From: NCEH01 sp043195135
GTDB lineage: Bacteria; Pseudomonadota; Alphaproteobacteria; Rhizobiales; Xanthobacteraceae
Length of the DNA: 64,000 nt
Assembly (NCBI RefSeq): GCF_043195135.1
Contig: NZ_JBAFWP010000021.1
Strand: one strand, 5' to 3'
In this document: positions 44,813-53,893 of the stretch, in pieces
How positions within the stretch are numbered: the stretch's first letter is position 1
Layout: the number at the start of each line of letters is the position of its first letter
Program-made: the position numbers and the translations under genes
The notes under the pieces: model-generated
Database searches by the model: none
What the model was told of the DNA's origin: nothing
The model's input: only the letters and a program-made list of their open reading frames with translations

Positions 44813-46210
44813 ATGACCGCCGATTATGTGGTGAAAGACATCAATCTTGCCGACTGGGGCCGCAAGGAACTGGACATCGCCGAGATCGAGATGCCCGGCC
44901 TCATGGCCACCCGCGCCGAATACGGCCCGAGCCAGCCCCTCAAGGGCGCGCGCATCGCCGGCTCGCTGCACATGACCATCCAGACCGGCGTGCTGATCGA
45001 GACGCTGAAGGCGCTCGGCGCCGATGTCCGCTGGGCCTCGTGCAACATCTATTCGACCCAGGACCACGCCGCCGCCGCGATCGCCGCCGCCGGCATCCCG
45101 GTGTTCGCCGTGAAGGGCGAGAGCCTGGAAGACTATTGGGAATACACCCACCGCATTTTCGAATGGGCCGATGGCGGCGCGCCGAACATGATCCTGGACG
45201 ACGGCGGCGACGCCACCCTCCTGGTTCACCTCGGCAAGCGCGCGGAAGCGGGCGACACCGCCTTCCTCGACGGCGCCACCAATGAGGAAGAAGAAGTGCT
45301 GTTCGCGGCCATCAAGCGCCGCCTCAAGCACAAGCACGGCTGGTACACCCAGCTCGCCAATTCCATCCGCGGCGTGACGGAAGAGACCACCACGGGCGTG
45401 CATCGCCTCTATGAGATGCAGAAGAAGGGCACGCTGCTGTGGCCCGCCATCAACGTGAACGACAGCGTCACCAAGTCCAAGTTCGACAATCTCTACGGTT
45501 GCCGCGAGAGCCTGGTGGACGGCATCCGCCGCGGCACCGACGTGATGATGGCCGGCAAGGTCGCCATGATCGCCGGCTTCGGCGACGTGGGTAAGGGCTC
45601 GGCCGCCTCGCTGCGCAATGCCGGCTGCCGCGTGATGGTCTCCGAGGTCGATCCCATCTGCGCCCTTCAGGCCGCCATGGAAGGCTATGAGGTCACCACG
45701 ATGGAGGATGCCGCCACGCGCGCCGACATCTTCGTGACCGCCACCGGCAACCTCGACGTGATCACCGTGGACCACATGCGGGCCATGAAGGACCGCGCCA
45801 TCGTCTGCAACATCGGCCATTTCGACAGTGAAATTCAGGTTGCCGGCCTGAAGAACTTCAAGTGGCACAATGTGAAGCCGCAGGTCGACGAGGTGGAGTT
45901 CACCGACGGCAAGCGCATCATCCTGCTGTCCGAGGGCCGCCTCGTGAACCTCGGCAACGCGACCGGCCATCCGAGCTTCGTGATGTCGGCCTCGTTCACC
46001 AACCAGACCCTGGCGCAGATCGAGCTGTTCACCAAGCCGGGCGTGTACGACAAGAAGGTCTACACGCTGCCCAAGACCCTGGACGAGAAGGTCGCTTCGC
46101 TGCATCTCGAGAAGATCGGCGTGAAGCTCACCAAGCTGTCCGACCAGCAGTCCGCCTATATCGGCGTGCCGCAGGAAGGCCCCTTCAAGCCCGAGACCTA
46201 TCGCTACTGA
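44813..46210 (+). CDS. ahcY: Adenosylhomocysteinase
   Basis: A 465-residue enzyme that splits S-adenosylhomocysteine to adenosine and homocysteine, completing the activated-methyl cycle. The NAD-binding loop GFGDVGKGSA is at about 256-265, and SLHMTIQTGVLIETL and CNIYSTQDHAAAAI are substrate-domain signatures. The extra segment at about 150-190 (ILDDGGDATLLVHLG...) is typical of the longer bacterial form. CGGAGAGACGAC precedes the ATG. In many rhizobia ahcY follows the HPr gene; here it lies 25 kb away. Confidence 0.97.
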   Translation: MTADYVVKDINLADWGRKELDIAEIEMPGLMATRAEYGPSQPLKGARIAGSLHMTIQTGVLIETLKALGADVRWASCNIYSTQDHAAAAIAAAGIPVFAVKGESLEDYWEYTHRIFEWADGGAPNMILDDGGDATLLVHLGKRAEAGDTAFLDGATNEEEEVLFAAIKRRLKHKHGWYTQLANSIRGVTEETTTGVHRLYEMQKKGTLLWPAINVNDSVTKSKFDNLYGCRESLVDGIRRGTDVMMAGKVAMIAGFGDVGKGSAASLRNAGCRVMVSEVDPICALQAAMEGYEVTTMEDAATRADIFVTATGNLDVITVDHMRAMKDRAIVCNIGHFDSEIQVAGLKNFKWHNVKPQVDEVEFTDGKRIILLSEGRLVNLGNATGHPSFVMSASFTNQTLAQIELFTKPGVYDKKVYTLPKTLDEKVASLHLEKIGVKLTKLSDQQSAYIGVPQEGPFKPETYRY

Positions 46211-46273
46211 GCGCGGTTCGGCCGGCGCCTCGGCGCCGCGCCGCCATGCGTGCGTGATCATGCATGCGTGATT

Positions 46274-46309
46274 CTGTGCCCCGGTGCTCGCGCGAGCCCC
46301 GGGGCACAG
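46274..46309 (+). terminator. Hairpin after ahcY
   Basis: CTGTGCCCCGG and CCGGGGCACAG form an 11-pair stem enclosing a GCTCGCGCGAGC palindrome, 64 bases after the ahcY stop. It lacks a T-run, so it may pause or protect the transcript rather than terminate by itself. Confidence 0.6.
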
Positions 46310-46614
46310 GCGTTTCTGGGGCTTGCGCCATCTTGTCGCCGCCGGCCGGCGGGCCGCGCGCGGTGCACCTGCTCCAATTGGGATTTATTCGCAGCCCTTA
46401 GGGCAGAGACCCGCATTGTCATCATTCGCGAAGAGAGCTAGGTGTGAAGCGGCTGCGGCTCGCTGCGGTCGCGCGCTGCTGGGGGGCTGCCTTGGACGGT
46501 TATGACCATCGATCGCGGCGCGCGGGGTGGCGCCGAAGCGGCTGTTCGGGCTGCTGTCTGCGCCGCTGTTCCCTTCTGTCCCGGCCCCCTCGTTAAGCGC
46601 GCGGATCCAGCGAC
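46310..46614. other. Intergenic region before kup
   Basis: About 305 bases with no supported gene. The kup promoter should be here. I see no clear -35/-10 pair or repeat. Confidence 0.4.
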
Positions 46615-48501
46615 ATGTCCCTGAGTGTGAGCCGCGAACGAAAACGTATTCTGCCCTTCGCCGCCGAGATCGGGGCGCTGGGCGTGGTGTTCGGAGACAT
46701 CGGCACCAGCCCCCTCTACGCCCTCAAGCAGGGCGTTCTGGCCGTGGGCGGCACCAATTTCCTGCCCGACGACGTGCTCGGCCTGCTCTCGCTCATCACC
46801 TGGAGCATCATTCTCTCGGTGACCGTCAAATATGTCATGCTGGTGCTGCGCGCGGACAATGACGGGGAAGGCGGCATCCTTGCCCTGGTCACGCTGCTGG
46901 ACCTGCACCGCAGCGCGCTCGGCCTGCGGTGGTATCTGCTCGCCGCCGGCCTGCTCGGCGCGGCGATGCTGATCGGCGACGGCGTTTTGACCCCGGCCAT
47001 GTCGGTGCTCTCCGCCATCGAGGGGCTCGGCGTCATCGCCCCGCAACTGAACCAATGGGTGGTGCCGCTGACCGTGGCGGTGCTGCTCGGCGTGTTCCTC
47101 TCCCAGCGCGCGGGCACCGACAAGATCGCCAGCTTCTATGGCCCGATCATGCTGATCTGGTTCAGCGCCATCGGCATTCTCGGCATCTATGGCATCGTGC
47201 GCGCGCCCGAGGTGCTGGTGGGGCTCGATCCGCGCCACGGCCTGCGGCTGCTGATCGAGCATCCCGGCCTTGCGGGCGTGATCCTCGGGGCGTGCTTTCT
47301 CGCCATCACCGGCGGCGAGGCGCTCTATGCCGATCTCGGGCATTTCGGCCGCAAGGTGATCGCGCGGGCCTGGCTGGTGGTCGCCATGCCGGCGCTGCTG
47401 CTGAACTATTTCGGCCAGGGCGCGATCCTGCTCACGGATCCGAGCGCGGTGCGCAATCCCTTCTTCGACCTGTGCCCCGACCCGCTCGACATCCCGCTGC
47501 TGCTGCTCGCCACGGCGGCGACGGTGATTGCCTCGCAATCCATCATCACCGGCGTGTTCTCGCTGGCGAAGCAGGCGATCGAGCTTGGCTATCTGCCGCC
47601 CATGCGCATCCGCTACACCAGCGAGCACAATGAGCAGCACATCTATGTGGGGCGCCTCAACTGGCTGCTGATGATCGCCTGCATCGCCGTGGTGCTGGGC
47701 TTCGAGGCGTCCGACCGCCTCGCCTCCGCCTATGGCATCGCGGTCGCCTTCGCCATGGTGACCACCTCGATCCTGTTCATCGCCCAGGTGAGCCGTGCCT
47801 GGGGCTGGCCGAAGCCGGCGGTGATCGCGCTCGGCGTCTGCCTGCTCTCCCTGGATGCCGCCTTCGCCACCTCCAACCTCACCAAGCTGCATGACGGCGG
47901 CTGGCTGCCGCTGACCATCGCCGGCATCGTGATTTTCGTCATGGTGAGCTGGCGGCGCGGCCTGGAATCCGTGGTCGCCCAGCAGGTCCGCTTCACCGAG
48001 CCGCTCGACGGCTTCGTGGCGCGCAAGGAACGCGCGAGCGACGGGGTGAGCCCGCGCACCGCCATCTTCCTGTCCCGCGCGGGCGCCATGACGCCGGTGG
48101 CGCTCTCGCGCATGGCGGACGTGATGAAGATCCGCTTCAACCGGGCGGTCGTGGTCTCCGTGTGGATCGTCGCCCGCCCGCGCGTGTCGCTGGAGGAACG
48201 GGTGCGCGTGACCCTGCTGGATGGAACCTTCGTGCAGGTGGATCTGCGGTTCGGCTACATGCAGCAGATCGACGTGCCCTCGGTGCTCGGCCCGGCGCTC
48301 AGCGCGCGCGGCATCGACCCGGACGAGGCGATCTATGTCATCGGCCACGAGCGCATCATCCCGCCGGACGAGATTTTCCGCCTGCGCGACGTGGTCGCCC
48401 ATGTGTTCGCGTTTCTCGCCCGCAATGCGGAGCGCTCGGTGGATCGCTTCGGCCTGCCGCGCGGCCGCACCATGGAAATCGGCTATCCCGTAAAATTGTG
48501 A
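46615..48501 (+). CDS. kup: Kup-family potassium uptake protein
   Basis: A 628-residue K+:H+ symporter. The N-terminal GALGVVFGDIGTSPLYALKQ is the family's most conserved stretch, followed by about twelve membrane segments to residue 450 and a cytoplasmic C-terminal domain (about 460-628). The motif GGEALYADLGHFG is present. It imports potassium at low pH or under osmotic stress in the family. It is one of three potassium-transport genes in the window. Confidence 0.96.
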   Translation: MSLSVSRERKRILPFAAEIGALGVVFGDIGTSPLYALKQGVLAVGGTNFLPDDVLGLLSLITWSIILSVTVKYVMLVLRADNDGEGGILALVTLLDLHRSALGLRWYLLAAGLLGAAMLIGDGVLTPAMSVLSAIEGLGVIAPQLNQWVVPLTVAVLLGVFLSQRAGTDKIASFYGPIMLIWFSAIGILGIYGIVRAPEVLVGLDPRHGLRLLIEHPGLAGVILGACFLAITGGEALYADLGHFGRKVIARAWLVVAMPALLLNYFGQGAILLTDPSAVRNPFFDLCPDPLDIPLLLLATAATVIASQSIITGVFSLAKQAIELGYLPPMRIRYTSEHNEQHIYVGRLNWLLMIACIAVVLGFEASDRLASAYGIAVAFAMVTTSILFIAQVSRAWGWPKPAVIALGVCLLSLDAAFATSNLTKLHDGGWLPLTIAGIVIFVMVSWRRGLESVVAQQVRFTEPLDGFVARKERASDGVSPRTAIFLSRAGAMTPVALSRMADVMKIRFNRAVVVSVWIVARPRVSLEERVRVTLLDGTFVQVDLRFGYMQQIDVPSVLGPALSARGIDPDEAIYVIGHERIIPPDEIFRLRDVVAHVFAFLARNAERSVDRFGLPRGRTMEIGYPVKL

Positions 48502-48694
48502 CCGCAGCCTGGGCTTGCCTTGGACCGGCCGTGTTGCCGGATTAGGAAATGCTTGCCCGCGCTCCAAACTCGGCAACAAGGCATAGCCGCGAAACGCGTT
48601 CCGACGTAAGGGAAAGAGGCCTGAAAGAAACGCACCGCGGGCCGGCACCCCGTGGATGCGGAACAAGAAGTGGCCGGCGGGGAAATGGTGTTTC

Positions 48695-49732
48695 ATGCTT
48701 CATGTGAAAATCTGGCGTTTCCTTCGGGACAAAGTGGGCCTGCACGGGCTCGGCTTCATCGCGAGCCTTGTGGTCATCGGATTTGCCGCCGTCGTGCTCT
48801 ACCGGATGCTGCACAAGCTGAAGTTCGATCAGGTCGTGCTGGCGCTGAAGGAGAAGGACCCGCGGTTCGTCTTCGCCGCTTTCGTGCTGGTGGCGTGCGC
48901 GTATCTCACCCTGACCCTGTATGATTTCTTCGCCCTGAAGACCATCGGGCGCACGCGCATCCCCTATCGCGTGGCGGCCATGGCGGGCTTCTGTTCCTAT
49001 TCGGTCGGCCACAATGTGGGCTTCACCGTCTTCACCGGCGGCTCGGTGCGCTACCGCATCTATTCGGCCTGGGGGCTGACGGCGGTCGATGTGGCGAAGA
49101 TCTGCTTCATCGCCGGGCTCACCTTCTGGCTCGGCAATATCGCGGTGCTCGGCCTCGGCATCCTGATCCATCCCGATGCCGCCACCGCGGTCGATCAATT
49201 GCCGCCGCTGGTGAACCGGCTGATCGGCGCGACCGCCCTCATCGGCCTGTTCGGCTACATGTATTGGGTGAGCGCGGCGCCGCGCAAAATCGGCCGCTCC
49301 ACCTGGTTCGTCACCTTGCCGGCCGGCAAGTCGACCGTGATCCAGGTGGGCATCGGCATTCTCGATCTCACCTTGTGCGCGGCGGCCATGTACATGCTGA
49401 TGCCGGCCTCGCCTTATATCGATCCGGTTTCGCTGGCGGTGATCTTCATCACCGCGACGCTGCTCGGCTTCGCCAGCCATGCGCCCGGCGGCCTCGGCGT
49501 GTTCGACGCGGCGCTGCTGATCGCGCTGCCGCAGTTCGACAAGGAGGAGATGGTGGGCGCCCTGCTGCTGTTCCGCCTCTTCTATTACATCGTGCCGTTC
49601 GCCATCGCCCTGACGATTCTCGGCTCGCGGGAATTGTGGCTCGGTGCCTTGCGCCGGCGCCTGCGCCGGGAAGCGGCGGCGGAGCCGGTCCATGGGCGCC
49701 TCCCTACCGGACTGGAATCCCGCGACGGCTGA
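48695..49732 (+). CDS. Lysylphosphatidylglycerol synthase-type transmembrane protein
   Basis: About 345 residues with eight or so membrane segments. The pattern SYSVGHNVGFTVFTGGSVRYRIYSAWGL and the late segment FASHAPGGLGVFDAALLI are hallmarks of the LPG_synthase_TM (UPF0104/MprF flippase) family. It lacks the soluble lysyl-transferase domain of MprF, so any role in lipid flipping is only suggested by homology. The frame is open upstream to ATG 48656, an alternative start. It is transcribed in the same direction as kup with a 190-base gap. Confidence 0.85.
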   Translation: MLHVKIWRFLRDKVGLHGLGFIASLVVIGFAAVVLYRMLHKLKFDQVVLALKEKDPRFVFAAFVLVACAYLTLTLYDFFALKTIGRTRIPYRVAAMAGFCSYSVGHNVGFTVFTGGSVRYRIYSAWGLTAVDVAKICFIAGLTFWLGNIAVLGLGILIHPDAATAVDQLPPLVNRLIGATALIGLFGYMYWVSAAPRKIGRSTWFVTLPAGKSTVIQVGIGILDLTLCAAAMYMLMPASPYIDPVSLAVIFITATLLGFASHAPGGLGVFDAALLIALPQFDKEEMVGALLLFRLFYYIVPFAIALTILGSRELWLGALRRRLRREAAAEPVHGRLPTGLESRDG

Positions 49733-49769
49733 ATTGCAGCCGGCGCGCGGCCGCTCGCGCCACGGCCGC

Positions 49770-50777
49770 GCCTCGCCTCGGCGATGACACGGCCGGATGC
49801 CGCGTCACGTCTCTCAGGGCGCGAGCGCGGGTCCGACGCCGGGCGTGGGCAGCAGGCCGCCGCCGTTCGGCATCTTCATCGTGCGCGTGCCCGGGGGCAG
49901 GCGGAACAGGTCGGGATCCTGGGGGCCGCGCGTCAGCGAGAGCACCTCGAAGGCGAGGTGGGCCTTGCCCTGGATCTCCACTTCGGTGCGCAGCACGATG
50001 CCGTCCTCGGTGATGCAGGCGGTGGCCGGGCCGGTGAGCTGGGCAGCCTTCTCCACCTGCCAGAGGGTGCAGCGTTCTCCCGCGACTTCGGAGGTCCCGC
50101 CGCGCGTGCCCTCGCCGGCGAGCGACGCGATCTGGAAATCCGCCGGAAGATCGGTCTCGATCCCCATCTTCGGCAGGCTGGGGGAGACCAGGACCACCTT
50201 GCGGGTGTCGACATTGAGGAAGCCGAGCAGAGTTCCCGGCACCGCCGGATTGCTGATCTCCATGCGCATCCGGGCCTCGCCTCGGCGATGACACGGCCGG
50301 ATGCCGCGTCACGTCTCTCAGGGCGCGAGCGCGGGTCCGACGCCGGGCGTGGGCAGCAGGCCGCCGCCGTTCGGCATCTTCATCGTGCGCGTGCCCGGGG
50401 GCAGGCGGAACAGGTCGGGATCCTGGGGGCCGCGCGTCAGCGAGAGCACCTCGAAGGCGAGGTGGGCCTTGCCCTGGATCTCCACTTCGGTGCGCAGCAC
50501 GATGCCGTCCTCGGTGATGCAGGCGGTGGCCGGGCCGGTGAGCTGGGCAGCCTTCTCCACCTGCCAGAGGGTGCAGCGTTCTCCCGCGACTTCGGAGGTC
50601 CCGCCGCGCGTGCCCTCGCCGGCGAGCGACGCGATCTGGAAATCCGCCGGAAGATCGGTCTCGATCCCCATCTTCGGCAGGCTGGGGGAGACCAGGACCA
50701 CCTTGCGGGTGTCGACATTGAGGAAGCCGAGCAGAGTTCCCGGCACCGCCGGATTGCTGATCTCCATGCGCATCCGG
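49770..50777. repeat. Perfect 504-bp tandem duplication
   Basis: Positions 49770-50273 and 50274-50777 appear identical base for base when the two lines are compared. The copies abut with no spacer, and homology stops sharply at each edge. 504 is divisible by three. The unit covers the last part of the secreted-protein gene plus 48 bases after its stop codon. Identity this complete means a very recent event or an assembly artefact. Confidence 0.93.
49814..50273 (-). pseudogene. Truncated 3' copy of the secreted-protein gene
   Basis: This is the extra copy made by the tandem duplication. It holds the last 152 codons and stop of the gene at 50318-50971 but no signal peptide, start or ribosome-binding site. 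An internal ATG (50269, MRMEISNPAVPG) exists without an upstream ribosome-binding site. It lies downstream of the intact gene, so the intact gene still ends normally. Confidence 0.85.
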
Positions 50778-50971
50778 TTGCCCTGGCGGGCCATATCCAC
50801 CTGCACCCGCCCGCCGAGCCTGGCCTTGAGCGCGAAATCCACGCTGGGGGTCGGAAGGGGCTCCGCCGCGACGGGAGTCCGTCCGGCCAGCATTCCGGCA
50901 AGGGCGAGAAGGCTCGCCGCGGCCCAGGTGCGGAGCGACGGGGCGTCGCCGTGCCGCTTGACCAATTTCAT
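50318..50971 (-). CDS. Secreted hypothetical protein, intact copy
   Basis: About 217 residues starting MKLVKRHGD, with GAGGAGG eleven bases upstream. A signal peptide (hydrophobic core AAASLLALAGMLAG, cleavage near VAA-EP) is followed by a beta-rich periplasmic domain: DFALKARLGGRVQVDMARQ, GFLNVDTRKVVLVSPSLPKMG, ITEDGIVLRTEVEIQG. The pattern of a small molecule-binding half-barrel with 'R-M-E-I ... D-x-R-K' resembles LolA-like or DUF4412-type proteins; I cannot confirm this. It is divergent from phoR. Its 3' 460 bases are duplicated next door. Confidence 0.8.
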   Translation of the reverse strand: MKLVKRHGDAPSLRTWAAASLLALAGMLAGRTPVAAEPLPTPSVDFALKARLGGRVQVDMARQGNRMRMEISNPAVPGTLLGFLNVDTRKVVLVSPSLPKMGIETDLPADFQIASLAGEGTRGGTSEVAGERCTLWQVEKAAQLTGPATACITEDGIVLRTEVEIQGKAHLAFEVLSLTRGPQDPDLFRLPPGTRTMKMPNGGGLLPTPGVGPALAP

Positions 50972-51227
50972 AAGAACTCGCCCCTCCTCGATACCGCCTG
51001 AATGCACGCGATACCATTCCGCGGCACGTGCGGGAAGGCGCGCGCCGCGCGCGAGCGCATCGATCTGATAAAGCCAAAGAAAAAAGCTGGAGGAATGCGC
51101 GCGAAAGCGCGCTGGGGCCTCCGCTGTCTTATTGTCTTCGTGCAGCCGCTACAGCATATGCCACCGGGATCGCTGCGTCGGACCTCAAAATTGTCTTGGG
51201 CAAATGTCGCGGGAGGAAACGCGCTTC

Positions 51228-51338
51228 ATGTCTCGCCTGCCACTGCCGAAACGGCACGTGCTCTTCCGTCCCTCGGTGCCGGCGGTTTCCGCCCGGCGCG
51301 GCGCGGGGCGGCGGCCCCTGGAACGGTCGGGCTCATGA
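51228..51338 (+). CDS. Possible leader ORF coupled to phoR
   Basis: A 36-codon frame, MSRLPLPKRHVLFRPSVPAV, preceded by GGGAGGAAAC eleven bases before its ATG. Its TGA overlaps the phoR start (ATGATG, 51335-51340). phoR itself has no good ribosome-binding site, so this frame could carry ribosomes to it. The Arg/Pro-rich product is unlikely to have its own function. Confidence 0.35.
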   Translation: MSRLPLPKRHVLFRPSVPAVSARRGAGRRPLERSGS

Positions 51339-52672
51339 TGCGCGGCGCAAGGCCGGGCCGCGCGGGCGCGGCGTCCTGGTTCACCTCCCTCGGCGTGCTG
51401 GTGGCGCTGTGCGCACTGTTCGGCGCCGGAGCGGCCTTCGATCTGATCGCGCCGCCGTTCGCGGCGCTCCTGGTGGTGTTGTTTTCCGCCTGTGCCTTCG
51501 TGGCGCTGCGGGCGCGCGCGGCGCCGCCGCCGATGCCCGCGGAGCCGCCGCGGGACGAGCCGCCCGCGCCGCCCCGCGTCGATCCGCGGGTGGAAGCGGT
51601 GGTGGCGGCGCTGCCGGAACCGGCGCTTTTGCTCACGCCGGGCGGCGAGATTCTCACCGCGAACCAGCGGGTCGCCCTCTCTGTGGGACCGGCCAAGGTG
51701 GGCGATCCCCTGTCGTTCCTGGTGCGCGTGCCCGAGGTGCTGGAGGCGGTGCGCGCGGGGGCGCAGGACGGCATCCCGCGCCGGGTCGAGTTCGGCGAGC
51801 GGGTGCCTCTCGACCGCTGGCTGGAGGCCCATGTGGTGCCGCTGCGTCTCGAGCCGGCGCGTCGCGGTCCGACCGCGCGGGACGATCGCACGCCCGATAC
51901 GGTGCTGCTCACGTTCCGCGATCTGACCCACCAGCGCCGAATCGAGCAGATGCGCGCGGACTTCGTGGCCAATGCCAGCCACGAGCTGCGCACGCCGCTG
52001 GCCTCGCTCCTGGGCTTCATCGAGACGCTGCTCGGCCCGGCCCGCAACGATGTTGCGGCGCGGGAGCGTTTCCTCGGCATCATGGCCGCGCAGGCGCGCC
52101 GCATGTCGCGCCTGATCGAGGATCTGCTGTCGCTGTCCCGCATCGAGCTGAACGCCCATGTGCGGCCGGAAACCCCGGTGGAGCTGGGCGGCATCGTCGC
52201 CCATGTGTGCGACACCCTTGGCCCGCTGGCGCAGGACCGGGACGTGACGATCGAGGTCCGCCGTCCGCCGGAGCCGGTCTATGTCCTTGGCGAACGGGAC
52301 GAATTGATCCGCCTGTTCGAAAATCTGGTCGAGAATGCGCTGAAGTACGGGGCCAATGGGCACCGCGTGGAAGTGGCCGTGGGCATCGAGCGGGCCGGAG
52401 CGCCGGCGGCGGTGGTTTCGGTTCAGGATTTCGGCCCGGGCATCTCGCCCGAGCACCTTCCGCGCCTCACGGAACGCTTCTACCGGGTGGATGTGGCGGT
52501 GAGCCGGGACCAGGGCGGAACCGGGCTGGGCCTGGCGATCGTGAAGCATATTGTGGCGCGTCATAGAGGGCGCCTGGGGATCGAGAGCCGGCAAGATGCC
52601 GGTGCAACTTTTACGGTCAGGTTCGATCTCGTGGATGTACCCGAAAAAATCGCTGTAAAATCAAAGGTGTGA
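51335..52672 (+). CDS. phoR: Phosphate regulon sensor kinase PhoR
   Basis: About 445 residues from ATG 51335. Two membrane segments (about 15-35 and 38-58) are followed by a PAS-like domain (about 85-185), then the H-box NASHELRTPLASLLGF, N-box NLVENALKYG, G1 DFGPGIS and G2 GGTGLGLAIV. The order phoR-pstSCAB-phoU-phoB is the classic alphaproteobacterial phosphate regulon. The kinase phosphorylates PhoB when phosphate is scarce. An upstream in-frame extension to 51002 exists but its residues look non-coding. Confidence 0.94.
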   Translation: MMRGARPGRAGAASWFTSLGVLVALCALFGAGAAFDLIAPPFAALLVVLFSACAFVALRARAAPPPMPAEPPRDEPPAPPRVDPRVEAVVAALPEPALLLTPGGEILTANQRVALSVGPAKVGDPLSFLVRVPEVLEAVRAGAQDGIPRRVEFGERVPLDRWLEAHVVPLRLEPARRGPTARDDRTPDTVLLTFRDLTHQRRIEQMRADFVANASHELRTPLASLLGFIETLLGPARNDVAARERFLGIMAAQARRMSRLIEDLLSLSRIELNAHVRPETPVELGGIVAHVCDTLGPLAQDRDVTIEVRRPPEPVYVLGERDELIRLFENLVENALKYGANGHRVEVAVGIERAGAPAAVVSVQDFGPGISPEHLPRLTERFYRVDVAVSRDQGGTGLGLAIVKHIVARHRGRLGIESRQDAGATFTVRFDLVDVPEKIAVKSKV

Positions 52673-52684
52673 AGCGTCATCGCG

Positions 52685-52702
52685 CTGTCACGTTGGGGTC
52701 AT
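52685..52702 (+). promoter_or_regulatory. Pho box upstream of pstS
   Basis: CTGTCAC-GTTG-GGGTCAT matches the PhoB consensus of two CTGTCAT-like half-sites separated by four bases, with two mismatches. It begins 12 bases after the phoR stop codon and about 115 bases before the pstS start, where PhoB would activate pst transcription at low phosphate. Confidence 0.7.
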
Positions 52703-52798
52703 AGAACCGTGTCGCCGGACCGTTACAGTTAACCGGCCCAATGTTGCGTCGCGGCAGACAGCCGACGGGCGACACCTATTGGTCAAGGAGAGAACCCC

Positions 52799-53842
52799 GT
52801 GAAGCTCACCACCGCTCTTGGCGCAGCGATTGCTGTTGCCAGCTCCCTTTTCGCTGGCGGCGCTTTCGCCATCGATATCAATGGCGCTGGCGCGTCGTTC
52901 CCGGCCCCCGTCTACCAGACCTGGGGCGCCAAGTATAAAGAGAAGACCGGCAACGGCCTGAACTATCAGTCCATCGGCTCCGGCGGCGGTCAGAACCAGA
53001 TCGTCAACCGCACGGTCGATTTCGGCGCTTCGGATGCTCCGATGGCGTCCGACAAGCTCGCTTCCGCGAACCTGCTCCAGTTCCCGGCCGTGATCGGTTC
53101 GGTTGTCGCCACCGTCAATCTGGACGGCGTCGAGACCAACCAGCTCAAGCTCACCGGCCCGGTGCTCGCCGACATCTATCTCGGCAAGATCACCAAGTGG
53201 GACGACAAGGTCATCGCCGACCTGAACCCCGGCCTGAAGCTGCCCTCCACCGCGATCGTTCCCGTCTATCGTTCGGACGCTTCGGGCACGACCTACATCT
53301 TCACCAGCTACCTTTCGGAAGTCTCTCCGGAATGGAAGTCCAAGGTGGGCGCTGCCACCTCGGTTCAGTGGCCCACGGGCGCTGGCGCCAAGGGCAATGA
53401 AGGCGTGACCGGCAACGTGAAGAACACCAAGGGTGGCATCGGCTACGTGGAGTTCATCTACGCCGCCGCCAACAAGCTCGTGGTGACCCAGCTGCAGAAC
53501 AAGGCCGGCAAGTTCCTGTCGCCCGAAGTTCCCGCCTTCATCGAAGCCGCTGCCGCGGCCGACTGGGCCGGTTCCAAGGACTTCGCCGCTTCCATGATCA
53601 ACACCGCCGGCGCCGGCGCGTGGCCGATCGTGAGCCCGACCTACATCCTTCTGCCGAAGAACCCCACCAATGTGGACGCTTCGCGCGAAGTGATGAAGTT
53701 CTTCGACTGGGCCTACGGCAAGGAAGGCAGCGAGATGGCCGAGAAGCTGCACTACATCCCGCTTCCCGAAGCGGTTGTGGAGCGCGTCAAGGCGGCTTGG
53801 AAGTCTGAAGTGAAGGCTCCGGACGGCAAGCCCGTTTTCTGA
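52799..53842 (+). CDS. pstS: Phosphate ABC transporter substrate-binding protein
   Basis: A 347-residue periplasmic phosphate-binding protein with a GTG start and AAGGAGAG before it. A cleavable signal peptide (LFAGGAFA-IDING) is followed by motifs that bind phosphate: GAGASFPAP, SIGSGGGQ, DFGASDAPM and YRSDASGTT. It delivers phosphate to PstCA. The codon usage here is less GC-biased than in its neighbours (many GCT and TCC codons), as expected for a highly expressed gene. Confidence 0.97.
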   Translation: MKLTTALGAAIAVASSLFAGGAFAIDINGAGASFPAPVYQTWGAKYKEKTGNGLNYQSIGSGGGQNQIVNRTVDFGASDAPMASDKLASANLLQFPAVIGSVVATVNLDGVETNQLKLTGPVLADIYLGKITKWDDKVIADLNPGLKLPSTAIVPVYRSDASGTTYIFTSYLSEVSPEWKSKVGAATSVQWPTGAGAKGNEGVTGNVKNTKGGIGYVEFIYAAANKLVVTQLQNKAGKFLSPEVPAFIEAAAAADWAGSKDFAASMINTAGAGAWPIVSPTYILLPKNPTNVDASREVMKFFDWAYGKEGSEMAEKLHYIPLPEAVVERVKAAWKSEVKAPDGKPVF

Positions 53843-53856
53843 TCCCTGATCGCGAG

Positions 53857-53893
53857 GCCCCCGCCTTTTCCGTGAGGAAGAGGCGGGGGCTTT
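53857..53893 (+). terminator. Hairpin after pstS
   Basis: GCCCCCGCCT (53857-53866) and AGGCGGGGGC (53881-53890) form a ten-pair stem with a 14-base loop and a short TTT, 14 bases after the pstS stop. It probably ends a fraction of transcripts so that PstS exceeds the membrane subunits. Confidence 0.75.
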
